23,919 nucleotides of DNA. It comes from a bacterium. Its GTDB lineage: Bacteria > Patescibacteriota > Minisyncoccia > Minisyncoccales > JAGGSE01. This document shows positions 1-5,027 of the stretch, piece by piece. Both the position numbers and the translations under genes were made by a program. Position 1 is the first letter of the stretch. Every line of letters begins with the position of its first letter. Under the pieces are notes generated by a model. The model was not told the origin of the DNA and made no database searches. It saw only the letters and a program-made list of their open reading frames with translations. The stretch covers positions 1 through 23,919 of the forward strand of contig JAGGSE010000162.1 in NCBI GenBank assembly GCA_021159225.1, in the 5' to 3' direction.

Positions 1-122
1 ATATTTAATTACTTTTTTTATAATTATATATTTATTTAGTTGTGCTCATTGTCCCATTCCTTTCTTATCTTTTCTTTTAGTAAAAAGAAGGCAGGAAAAA
101 GGGCGAAAGTGGGACAGTTGAT

Positions 123-154
123 CGTCCACTCTGCGTCCACTCTGTCCACATCTG
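123..154 (+). repeat. Tandem 11-bp repeat, two perfect copies and one degenerate
   Basis: The unit CGTCCACTCTG occurs at 123-133 and 134-144 and is followed by TCCACATCTG at 145-154. The core GTCCAC (reverse complement GTGGAC) recurs in the non-coding right end of the window at 23803 and 23888. It could be an iteron or a binding site. Confidence 0.75.
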
Positions 155-347
155 ATAACAAACTGTGGTATCTTTCACAACTTCCACAATCGCCTTATCC
201 ACATTCCAAAATTGCCGAATTTTCGAGCATGCACAAGAACCCGTGATTTTTTACCACAATCGCCGAATTTACGCACAAGAAGGTCCTCTTTCCAGGCTCC
301 TCTCACAATTTTGGCTGTGATCTTTTCGGCGGTTGTTGATAGAAAGG

Positions 348-355
348 TTTAAATA
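348..355 (+). promoter_or_regulatory. Archaeal TATA box for the left operon
   Basis: TTTAAATA is preceded by an AAAGG purine stretch that could act as a BRE. Transcription would start near 376-380. That places the upstream ATG at 373 at or before the transcript start and favours the GTG at 400, which has a strong ribosome site (GAGGAGGTGG, 385-394). Confidence 0.65.
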
Positions 356-399
356 GTATAGTATAATATATTATGTTAAAAATTGAGGAGGTGGTGAAG

Positions 400-624
400 G
401 TGAGAATAGAAATATGTGAAATAAGAGAAGAAGTAAGGGAGGTGTGGATCAGCTCAGACCCTTCTCCCACAGATTTTGAAGATTGGTACGTTCTTTCTTT
501 AGAGGACGTACCAGAGGAGCTCTTGAAAGAACTCCTCGAGAACCCCACTCTCTTTTCATTCGAAGAGAGGGATGGGATTATAACAATTTTCAAAGAGGGT
601 AGAGAAGTTTTCTCTACCCTCTAA
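400..624 (+). CDS. Small acidic hypothetical protein, first gene of left operon
   Basis: The 74-aa protein is rich in Glu, with a pattern of short strands and helices (VRIEICEIREEVREVWIS at the start). The open frame extends back to an ATG at 373. I prefer the GTG at 400 because a GAGGAGGTGG ribosome site lies five bases upstream and the TATA box at 348 predicts a transcript start close to 376. The last codons and the stop lie inside a perfect 12-bp hairpin followed by eight T residues (594-632), so the gene ends within a terminator-like structure. I recognise no family. As the promoter-proximal gene of a virus operon it is probably expressed early, but this is inference. Confidence 0.75.
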   Translation: MRIEICEIREEVREVWISSDPSPTDFEDWYVLSLEDVPEELLKELLENPTLFSFEERDGIITIFKEGREVFSTL

Positions 625-632
625 TTTTTTTT
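594..632 (+). terminator. Intrinsic-terminator-like hairpin plus T8 inside the operon
   Basis: The arms AGAGGGTAGAGA (594-605) and TCTCTACCCTCT (611-622) are perfectly complementary over 12 bp with a 5-base loop. T8 follows at 625-632. The structure overlaps the stop codon of the 400-624 gene and lies 24 bases before the next start. It has the shape of a Rho-independent terminator and may partly uncouple the first gene from the remaining twelve. A TATA-like TTTAAATAAA at 630-639 immediately follows and could re-initiate transcription. Confidence 0.7.
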
Positions 633-655
633 AAATAAAAAGGAGGTGATGTGTA

Positions 656-784
656 GTGCCAAGTTTAAGCATAACACTCTCAGACGCAACCTTCCTGAAG
701 GTTGCCGAGAAGGCGAGAAAAGAAGGAAAGAAAAGTAATGAAGTAATAAAAGAGATAGTTGAAAAGGAGGTGGAAAATTGGTGA
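656..784 (+). CDS. Ribbon-helix-helix (CopG/Arc-like) DNA-binding protein
   Basis: The 42-aa protein reads as a minimal ribbon-helix-helix regulator. It has a short strand (SLSITLSDATFLKV, residues 3-16), a helix, a turn with GKKSNEV at residues 24-30 and a second helix. The alternating strand residues and the KKSNEVIKEIVEKEV pattern are typical of archaeal antitoxin-like and viral RHH proteins, which dimerise and place the ribbon in the DNA major groove. The start is GTG with ribosome site AGGAGGTGAT at 641-650. The gene overlaps the next TTG start by 7 nt. The ATG at 649 opens a different frame of Arg/Lys-rich nonsense. The likely role is repression of viral or host promoters, perhaps its own. 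Confidence 0.8.
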   Translation: MPSLSITLSDATFLKVAEKARKEGKKSNEVIKEIVEKEVENW

Positions 785-1167
785 GAGTGATAAACGTAGC
801 AAAGGATATGAAAATGAAAACTGAAGGAGAGAAAATCGGCGAGATTTCAACGTACACTTGTGTTGCAAATGGTATACTTCAAAGAACAATTTACGTAAAG
901 CTGGGTATGGACTTTTTAGAGGAGCACAGTTATTGCGGGGATGTTTGCGGAGAAGAACTTTATATCTTATGGGGTCACGAAGAGGAAGAAGACTATAAGA
1001 TTCGCACGTATATAATCAGAGAGGAAAAGAGTACAGAGATAGAAAAAAGAACAAAAGAATACATTGAAAAAGTAATAGCAGACATAGAAAAAGCAATACA
1101 AAAACGCAGAGAGCTTGAGGAGAGACTACAAAAGATAGAAGACAAACATTATGAGATTTACATTTAG
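778..1167 (+). CDS. Hypothetical protein with C-terminal coiled coil
   Basis: This 129-aa protein has an N-terminal half of mixed strands with a short Cys motif (CGDVCGEE, about residues 46-53). A long charged helix follows (residues ~80-125) with heptad-like spacing of Ile/Leu, predicted to be a coiled coil. The start is TTG, set by ribosome site GGAGGTGG at 766-773; GTG at 781 is possible. The 18-base stretch around this start is repeated exactly before the next gene (1166-1183). I recognise no family. The coiled coil suggests oligomerisation or binding to a partner protein. Confidence 0.75.
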   Translation: MVRVINVAKDMKMKTEGEKIGEISTYTCVANGILQRTIYVKLGMDFLEEHSYCGDVCGEELYILWGHEEEEDYKIRTYIIREEKSTEIEKRTKEYIEKVIADIEKAIQKRRELEERLQKIEDKHYEIYI

Positions 1168-1178
1168 GAGGTGGAAAA

Positions 1179-1589
1179 TTGGTAACTGTGACATATCTGG
1201 AGGGTTTGCCTCCGGAAGTAAAAGCAGCGTTAAAAGAAACCCCCTTGAGAATTGGAAAAATCACAGCTATCGAAGAGAAAACAGGAAAGTTCGGAGACTG
1301 TGTCAATATAGTCATAGAGGACGCAATTCTCGACATAGATTTAGTAGTTATTTACAGCAAAGTTCTGACAAAGAGAAGCAAGCTTTTTTCATTGCTCAAA
1401 CGCTTCGGATTCGACGAGTCAGAGCTAAAAAGCGGCGACGATGTGAACATTGATAAGTATCTAATGAATCAGAGAGTCATGTATCAAGTGCAACTCGACG
1501 AGAACGAGGAATATGTGAGAATTCTCAAAGATTCCATAACTCCAGCAAAAACGTGGAAAATTGAGGACAATGAGGAGGAACCACAATGA
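1179..1589 (+). CDS. Possible ssDNA-binding / OB-like protein
   Basis: The 136-aa protein begins with TTG, using ribosome site AGGAGGTGG at 1166-1174. It is strand-rich through residues 1-60 (GKITAIEEKTGKFGDCVNI, then a strand after an acidic loop). A helix-turn follows near residues 65-90, then GDDVNIDKYLMNQRVMYQVQ and a final strand ending in the ILKDSITPA region. Phage and archaeal-virus ssDNA-binding proteins of the DUF669 kind share this layout, in which a 'known/new protein' core strand, a GK/NQ-type turn and a late 'I.P' motif follow one another. I saw no diagnostic catalytic residue, so the role is a moderate-to-weak inference. The 3' end overlaps the next ATG by 4 nt. Confidence 0.7.
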   Translation: MVTVTYLEGLPPEVKAALKETPLRIGKITAIEEKTGKFGDCVNIVIEDAILDIDLVVIYSKVLTKRSKLFSLLKRFGFDESELKSGDDVNIDKYLMNQRVMYQVQLDENEEYVRILKDSITPAKTWKIEDNEEEPQ

Positions 1590-1735
1590 GAAAATACATG
1601 TGTCAAAACTGCGGTGCAATAAACACAAAAAACGTGTTCAGAGGAGCAAGCGAAGACGGGTCATATCTAAAGTGTTACAGATGCGGCTCAACAGAAATAA
1701 AGCGATTAGAGAACGATGAGGAGGAATCACAATGA
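1586..1735 (+). CDS. Small zinc-ribbon protein
   Basis: The 49-aa protein has two CxxC knuckles, CQNC at residues 6-9 and CYRC at residues 30-33, spaced as in a zinc ribbon. The tail is acidic (ENDEEESQ). The ATG overlaps the previous stop (ATGA) and is preceded by GAGGAGG at 1572-1578. Zinc ribbons of this size in archaeal viruses usually bind nucleic acid or contact transcription and translation machinery; which applies here is unknown. It is one of two zinc ribbons in this operon (see 2618-2767), with different sequence, so they are not recent duplicates. Confidence 0.8.
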   Translation: MRKYMCQNCGAINTKNVFRGASEDGSYLKCYRCGSTEIKRLENDEEESQ

Positions 1736-1896
1736 AAGAAATCAGTTACAGCAGAGAAAAAACCCTCGAGCTCTACAAAGAGATCACGTATCTCAGGGAG
1801 CTCGTGTGGATCCTCCGAAACAGAGTCTCAGAGCTCGAGGAGGAGATTGCAGAGGACAGAGCACAGAGAAGAATGAAAGCGTGGGGATACATATAA
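1732..1896 (+). CDS. Small coiled-coil protein
   Basis: The 54-aa protein is almost wholly helical. Leu/Ile/Val lie at heptad positions across residues 11-42 (LELYKEITYLRELVWIL, then RVSELEEEIAEDRAQRR), so it likely dimerises as a coiled coil. The ATG overlaps the previous stop as ATGA and has ribosome site GAGGAGG at 1718-1724. It is translationally coupled to the zinc-ribbon gene before it. No function can be assigned. Its continuous reading frame, start signal and position between two good genes make it a likely real gene. Confidence 0.7.
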   Translation: MKEISYSREKTLELYKEITYLRELVWILRNRVSELEEEIAEDRAQRRMKAWGYI

Positions 1897-1907
1897 AGGT
1901 GATTAAC

Positions 1908-2072
1908 GTGATAGAGCACAAGATAAGAGAATTAGAAGAACTGAGGTTTCTCAAATTTCTCATTGAGAGAAGAATGAAAGAGATTGGAAGAGAGATTGCA
2001 GAGGAAAAAGCAAAACAAGCAGAACAGAACAGGGAGAAGGTGAAAGAGATATGCCGAAAACTATTGCAGTAA
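1908..2072 (+). CDS. Small coiled-coil protein
   Basis: The 54-aa protein is highly charged and helical (IRELEELRFLKFLIERRMKE, then IGREIAEEKAKQAEQ). I start it at GTG 1908 because AAAGGTGA at 1896-1902 gives a ribosome site with normal spacing. The same frame stays open upstream to 1716, but that part is the shadow of the preceding gene. It resembles the previous protein only in being an amphipathic helix (both contain a REIAE/EEIAE-like run), so an old duplication is possible but unproven. It ends 22 bases inside the next gene. Confidence 0.65.
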   Translation: MIEHKIRELEELRFLKFLIERRMKEIGREIAEEKAKQAEQNREKVKEICRKLLQ

Positions 2073-2203
2073 CTCTCATAAACAACAGTGATATGAAAAT
2101 AGAAAAAATCGAGGCAGAGAACAGCGACGAGGACACAGTCATAAAACAGTGTGCAGAGCTATTCCCGGATTACGTCGTTCTCAACTGGCATGAGGTGGAA
2201 TAA
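2051..2203 (+). CDS. Small hypothetical protein
   Basis: The 50-aa protein starts at an ATG preceded by GGGAGAAGGTGAAAGAG, a purine-rich ribosome site. Predicted fold is strand (TIAVTLINNSDMKIEKIEAE), helix (DTVIKQCAELF) and strand (YVVLNWHEVE), a compact beta-beta-alpha-beta layout. Its stop TAA shares its last base with the ATG of the following gene (TAATG), a sign of coupled translation. I do not recognise a family. Confidence 0.65.
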   Translation: MPKTIAVTLINNSDMKIEKIEAENSDEDTVIKQCAELFPDYVVLNWHEVE

Positions 2204-2454
2204 TGAGGTTAGACGTTCAGCTTTCAGATGAAGCGAAGGTGACAGGAATAGTAAAAGTAAAAAATTTCAAGGGACACGTGGCAAAAATAGATACCTTTTT
2301 TCTCAATTATGCGATGGAAATAGTAAAAGCGTTGCAACAGAATGGGATAAACATAATAGAGATGGGCATAGAAAATAATCAGGCACTGCTGTTCTTTTTA
2401 GACAAAGAGAGGACACTGGCGTTCGCCATAGCTTCCCTTAAGGAAGAGGACTAA
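2203..2454 (+). CDS. Hypothetical protein, possibly sliding-clamp-domain-like
   Basis: The 83-aa protein has the order strands (KVTGIVKVKNF), a linker, a helix (FLNYAMEIVKALQQNG), then three strands (INIIEMGIEN, QALLFFLDKE, RTLAFAIASL). The helix followed by edge strands ending in a hydrophobic 'AIA' run recalls the C-terminal half-domain of PCNA/DnaN clamps ('YL..~~k.~ ... pl.~.~ ... iaP'). It is far too short to be a whole clamp subunit and lacks a recognisable interdomain connector. It could be a decoy, a mini-clamp domain or unrelated. The start overlaps the previous stop. Confidence 0.65.
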   Translation: MRLDVQLSDEAKVTGIVKVKNFKGHVAKIDTFFLNYAMEIVKALQQNGINIIEMGIENNQALLFFLDKERTLAFAIASLKEED

Positions 2455-2471
2455 AAGGAGGAGGTAATAAG

Positions 2472-2621
2472 ATGACAGAAAAAGAGATTGAGAGGATACA
2501 GAGAGTAAATGAGGAAATTTTAGAAGAGATTGCAAGAATCTGGGAGAAGATACACGAAATAACGGAAAAAATAACGGAGCTGTGGTACAAGTTGCAAAAA
2601 GTGGAGGATGCAAAGAAATGA
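2472..2621 (+). CDS. Small coiled-coil protein
   Basis: The 49-aa protein is a single long amphipathic helix (EIERIQRVNEEILEEIARIW, then EKIHEITEKITELWYKLQK) with clear heptad spacing of Ile/Leu/Trp. The ATG is preceded by AAAGGAGGAGGTAATAAG, one of the strongest ribosome sites in the operon, so the product may be abundant. The stop overlaps the next ATG as ATGA. It is similar in style to 1732-1896 and 1908-2072, which makes three small coiled-coil genes in 900 bases. Confidence 0.75.
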   Translation: MTEKEIERIQRVNEEILEEIARIWEKIHEITEKITELWYKLQKVEDAKK

Positions 2622-2767
2622 AAGTCAGATGCCCGAAGTGCCACAAAACGTTCGAACTCAAAGAAGCGGAGAAACTTGAGATGCACATGTGGGGGAGCAC
2701 ATATACAATCTACAAATGCCCCCACTGTTGCGTTCACATAGAGAAAAAATTCTTGGAGGAGGTGTGA
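2618..2767 (+). CDS. Small zinc-ribbon protein
   Basis: The 49-aa protein has CPKC at residues 5-8 and CPHC at 34-37, with a third Cys at 38. The MKVRCPKCHKTFEL opening is typical of zinc-ribbon/rubredoxin-like knuckles that bind zinc and often nucleic acid. The start at ATG 2618 is set by the ATGA overlap with the upstream gene and GGAGGA at 2603-2608; a longer frame back to 2582 is just shadow. The short central helix carries HMW (residues 23-25) and then a beta hairpin. The function is unknown. Confidence 0.75.
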   Translation: MKVRCPKCHKTFELKEAEKLEMHMWGSTYTIYKCPHCCVHIEKKFLEEV

Positions 2768-3037
2768 TTGAAGATTGAGAAAAGAATACACGTTGATTTT
2801 GACCACAGTAAAGATAGTAGGTATGAAGCGCTGGGCATTACAGGAAAGAGAGCAAGAGAGATAGCAGAGTATGTCTATGATATACTTGAAGAAAACGACG
2901 ACTGGGCACGAGCAATTGAAAATATCATAAAAAAGTTTGATAACAATGAACTAATACTTGCGATATGCATTGTCGGCTTTTTTGAAGGAAACGCAATACA
3001 CACGATTGACATGATTGAGAGGAGGAAATACAAATGA
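2768..3037 (+). CDS. Hypothetical helical protein
   Basis: The 89-aa protein starts at TTG, directly after the previous TGA, with ribosome site GGAGGAGGTG at 2754-2763. It has a short N-terminal strand (KRIHVDFDH) followed by helices: ITGKRAREIAEYVYDILEEN, an Asp-rich turn, then a helix into the LILAICIVGFFEGNAI segment. That segment is hydrophobic but more like a buried helix than a membrane span. I recognise no family. It overlaps the next gene by 4 nt. Confidence 0.7.
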   Translation: MKIEKRIHVDFDHSKDSRYEALGITGKRAREIAEYVYDILEENDDWARAIENIIKKFDNNELILAICIVGFFEGNAIHTIDMIERRKYK

Positions 3038-3444
3038 TAAACATTAACGACAGTGAAAAACTCAGAGAAATCGTAAGATTCTGTGAGCAACAGATGAAAG
3101 AGAACAAGAGAGCAGAGCAACTCGCAGAGAGAGACAGTTACAAATTTTTTTATAAGGGAAAATACGAAGCGTTCAAAGAAATTTTTGCTCTTGTGAACGC
3201 CAGAACCACTGCCTTTGCAGACTCCATCCTTTCACCACCACCACCTCCTGAAACTGTGTCTGGAAACGTTCACAGGAGCAGAAAATACGACTGGAGAGTA
3301 AAAATAAGAAACATCGAAACAGGAGAGGAGAAAAAAATCACAGTTCAGGCATCGAGCCTCGCCGAACTGCACGAGGTTGTGAGAGATAATCCAGAATACA
3401 AAGGACACGTGATTGTCTGGTGGAACATAGTTGAACGCAGTTGA
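3034..3444 (+). CDS. Two-part hypothetical protein, last gene of left operon
   Basis: The 136-aa protein has a helical, charged N-terminal half (residues 1-62), a proline run (SPPPPPETV, ~67-75) acting as a hinge, and a C-terminal beta domain (WRVKIRNIETGEEKKITVQA, then a helix and VIVWWNIVE). The C-terminal domain looks like a small phage/virus ubiquitin-like or dsRBD-like alpha/beta unit, but I cannot name it. Its stop at 3442-3444 lies two bases from the stop of the opposing gene at 3447, so the left operon and the structural operon converge tail to tail with no room for a terminator. Confidence 0.75.
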   Translation: MININDSEKLREIVRFCEQQMKENKRAEQLAERDSYKFFYKGKYEAFKEIFALVNARTTAFADSILSPPPPPETVSGNVHRSRKYDWRVKIRNIETGEEKKITVQASSLAELHEVVRDNPEYKGHVIVWWNIVERS

Positions 3445-3446
3445 CC

Positions 3447-3701
3447 TTACCTTTTCCTTTTCAATTTTTTAAGCGTGAGAGCCAGCACAGCTCTCTTTTT
3501 GAGCAACCTTGTGACCTTGATTCTCTTTTTCCCCTTCGATGTAGGATTTGTGATTGTCCTGCCGATTGGTGTTTTAGCGATTTTTCTGAGAAGCGTTACG
3601 GGAATTGTGTCATCCTCTGGAATGCCGAGCTGTCTGCTTAAAGCTCCTTTTTTCTTTACAGCTTCCTGTATCCACATCTTTTTTCTTGCCATCTGCCTCA
3701 T
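3447..3701 (-). CDS. Basic minor virion protein (KGAL...GIP / LALTLKKL type)
   Basis: The 84-aa protein is strongly basic. It holds MWIQEAVKKKGALSRQLGIP, IPVTLLRKIAKTP and a tail reading RAVLALTLKKLKRKR. The combination 'W.q.A.kkkGaL.rqLGip....IP..lLrkia' with a terminal 'ARLALTLKKL'-like helix is common in small proteins of many DNA phages and large viruses, where it appears among structural genes and is thought to bind DNA or capsid. The start ATG overlaps the stop of the upstream gene by 4 nt (3698-3701). It is the last gene of the long minus-strand structural operon. Confidence 0.8.
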   Translation of the reverse strand: MRQMARKKMWIQEAVKKKGALSRQLGIPEDDTIPVTLLRKIAKTPIGRTITNPTSKGKKRIKVTRLLKKRAVLALTLKKLKRKR

Positions 3702-3931
3702 CTCTTTCTCTTTCTTCTTGTTCTCTTTTTCCTTGTCCTCTTTTTCGTCGCTTTCTTTGTAGTTGCTTTCTTCTTGCTGACTGTGACATTTTCAACACCG
3801 CTTAACTGAACGTTCGCCACCCTGACCTTGTTGTACCCTCTTCTCTTGTAAACCACAATTTTATCAGGTTTGCCGTCCTTGTTGATGTCCACGTGAGCTT
3901 CTATTGCTCCAGCTCTTCTCTTTTTTGCCAT
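3698..3931 (-). CDS. Very basic DNA-condensing-like virion protein
   Basis: The 77-aa protein has a folded N-terminal half containing DINKDGKPDKIVVYKRRGY (residues ~16-34), a DxNxDGxxD calcium-loop-like turn between strands. Its C-terminal tail of about 27 residues is almost only Lys/Arg/Thr (residues 51-77). Such tails neutralise packaged DNA, comparable to the role proposed for VP2 of fuselloviruses, though sequence relation is not claimed. The ATG has ribosome site TAAGGAGGTG. A TTTTTTAAAACG TATA-like stretch (minus strand, ~3979-3991) could add a promoter after the capsid terminator. Confidence 0.8.
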   Translation of the reverse strand: MAKKRRAGAIEAHVDINKDGKPDKIVVYKRRGYNKVRVANVQLSGVENVTVSKKKATTKKATKKRTRKKRTRRKRKR

Positions 3932-3983
3932 TTTGTATTACACCTCCTTAATTTTTTATTCTGTTTATTTTTCTCATTGCGTT

Positions 3984-4005
3984 TTAAAAAATCAAAATAA
4001 AAAAA
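3984..4005 (-). terminator. Poly-T archaeal terminator after capsid-like gene
   Basis: On the minus strand the stop of the 4027-4299 gene is followed by T7 (complement of 3999-4005), then T4 and T6 runs down to 3986. Archaeal RNA polymerase stops at such T tracts without a hairpin. It would raise the ratio of capsid-like transcripts over the downstream basic-protein genes. This is inference from composition. Confidence 0.5.
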
Positions 4006-4026
4006 TATAGAGGGTTTACCCTGTGC

Positions 4027-4299
4027 TCATTCTCCAGCTCTCAGCCTTCCGACAAGTGCCAGAATGATTACTGCAACAACGACGATGGCGATTATCGGTA
4101 TAAAGTTACCGAAGGTTCTCATTGCCTCTGCTCCCTTATCCAATGTAGCGTTTGATATGTTTGTGGAAACTGAAGCCATGTTGTTCTTCATAGCACCGAG
4201 AATCACAGCGCCCATACCCACTGTGATTGCAACGACGACGAGCTTAACTGCGTCTGCGGCCTGTCCTGCCTTGTCCTTCAACAGTTCAAACACACCCAC
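4027..4299 (-). CDS. Candidate major capsid protein (two-TM, spindle-virus type)
   Basis: The 90-aa protein has two strongly hydrophobic helices (residues ~18-37 and 66-84) joined by a short Asn/Ser/Thr-rich loop. The C-terminus (RLRAGE) is charged and the amphipathic N-terminus is FELLKDKAGQAADAVK. Major capsid proteins of spindle-shaped archaeal viruses (SSV VP1, His1, PAV1, TPV1) are small two-helix hydrophobic proteins of this length. The start is GTG with ribosome site GGAGGTGAGAAC. It lies directly behind a longer paralogue (4312-4812) with nearly identical C-terminal helix (FGNFIPIIAI versus FANFIPILAI). Assignment rests on architecture, size and neighbours, not on a database match. 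Confidence 0.8.
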   Translation of the reverse strand: MGVFELLKDKAGQAADAVKLVVVAITVGMGAVILGAMKNNMASVSTNISNATLDKGAEAMRTFGNFIPIIAIVVVAVIILALVGRLRAGE

Positions 4300-4311
4300 G
4301 TTCTCACCTCC

Positions 4312-4812
4312 TTACTCCAATCTTTTTCCTATAAGCGTCAGTATGATTACTGCAACGGAGACAATCGCCAGAATCGGTATGAAGTTTGCGAATGTCCTGA
4401 CCCCCTCACTGCCTTTTGAAACGATTTCCTCTGGATGGTTCTCAACATCCAGACCACCAGCATAATATGTGTAATTTGCACCGATATCCTTGCCGTGTGC
4501 GGTCGTGTTGATATACGTAATGTTGATTTTTCCAGTATCATAATCCAGAACTGTGTAATTTGTTCCTTCAACAAGCACAACAGAGTAATCAGTCAGTTTA
4601 AACAGCGTAATGCTTCCAGATTTCACGGGAACATTGTCCAAGTAGATAACCTGTGGTGGCGTGATGTTGAGGTGGCTTTCGTTAGTCACAGTTGTTTCCG
4701 TTCCCTGAATGACATTTCCAAAGTTTGTCAGAATGATAGCTCCAATTCCGATGGTAATGGCTGTGATGAGGATTGTGATTGCTTCGCTTGTCTGCCCTTT
4801 TGTGCCCAACAC
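4312..4812 (-). CDS. Capsid-protein paralogue with inserted exposed domain
   Basis: The 166-aa protein repeats the two hydrophobic helices of the 90-aa protein (residues ~11-29 and 143-163, the latter near-identical) but carries about 90 extra residues between them. The insert reads like a beta-sandwich (VIYLDNVPVKSGSITLFKL, YTVLDYDTGKINITY) with several NxS/T sequons. KGQTSEAI at residues 5-12 before the first helix resembles a class III (type IV pilin-like) or fusellovirus VP1-type processing site; cleavage is inferred. The start is GTG with AAGGAGGC. A TATA box at 4871-4880 (minus) gives a ~40-nt leader. It is likely a minor, externally decorated capsid or vertex protein. Confidence 0.8.
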   Translation of the reverse strand: MLGTKGQTSEAITILITAITIGIGAIILTNFGNVIQGTETTVTNESHLNITPPQVIYLDNVPVKSGSITLFKLTDYSVVLVEGTNYTVLDYDTGKINITYINTTAHGKDIGANYTYYAGGLDVENHPEEIVSKGSEGVRTFANFIPILAIVSVAVIILTLIGKRLE

Positions 4813-4870
4813 GATGATGCCTCCTTGCGTTTTTTAAAGTATTCTCTCAAGATAAATATGTAAAAGGGAG

Positions 4871-4880
4871 TATATAAATA
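4871..4880 (-). promoter_or_regulatory. TATA box for the capsid-like genes
   Basis: The minus strand reads TATTTATATA about 60 bases before the GTG at 4812, in the 90-base gap after the RHH-like gene. A predicted transcript start near 4850 leaves a leader containing AAGGAGGC (4819-4826). A dedicated promoter in front of capsid genes would allow them to be expressed above the rest of the operon. Confidence 0.6.
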
Positions 4881-4902
4881 CATATCAACAATTTCATTAA
4901 AT

Positions 4903-5025
4903 TTAAAGATTTTTTTCCTTAAGCACAACCAGCCTGAAAGCGTCAGCAAGCGTGTCTATTTTGTATTTTTTCCGCACCTTCTCCACTTCTTTTAAAACGT
5001 CAACAGGAACATACACATTAGGCAT
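4903..5025 (-). CDS. Small ribbon-helix-helix-like protein coupled to integrase
   Basis: The 40-aa protein MPNVYVPVDVLKEVEKVRKK continues with YKIDTLADAFRLVVLKEKNL. One N-terminal strand (NVYVPVDV) followed by helix-turn-helix with the helix cap DTLADAF matches a minimal RHH fold. The ATG lies two bases after the integrase stop, with ribosome site GGAGATG inside the integrase 3' end, so the two are translated together. It may act as a recombination directionality factor or a regulator of the integrase/capsid promoter just downstream. Both roles are inferred. Confidence 0.75.
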   Translation of the reverse strand: MPNVYVPVDVLKEVEKVRKKYKIDTLADAFRLVVLKEKNL

Positions 5026-5027
5026 TT

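Larger units (their letters stand above)
1..399. other. Repeat-rich non-coding region, candidate replication origin
   Basis: No convincing gene lies before position 400. The first 45 bases are very AT-rich. Bases 100-340 hold short repeats: an 11-bp unit in tandem at 123-144, CCACAATCGCC at 184-194 and 254-264, GCCGAATTT at 214-222 and 262-270, and GCACAAGAA at 231-239 and 273-281. The last three motifs recur in the same order, so this is a degenerate ~70-bp direct duplication. Inverted pairs include CCACA/TGTGG (146-150/164-168) and TCACA/TGTGA (302-306/315-319). AT-rich DNA beside iterated motifs fits an origin of replication, but the role is inferred. A cluster of regulator binding sites for the promoter at 348 is the alternative. 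Confidence 0.5.

Noticed and set aside
40..246. 68-aa open frame at the left end
   Set aside because: Runs through the tandem and dispersed repeats, has no ribosome site or well-placed TATA box, and its Ser/His-rich sequence resembles random translation.
1716..1907. N-terminal extension of the coiled-coil gene at 1908
   Set aside because: Arg/Asn-rich out-of-frame translation of the 1732-1896 gene; GTG 1908 has the proper ribosome site.
4728..4949. 73-aa minus-strand frame upstream of the capsid-like genes
   Set aside because: Crosses the promoter and overlaps two well-supported genes in another frame; no start signal.
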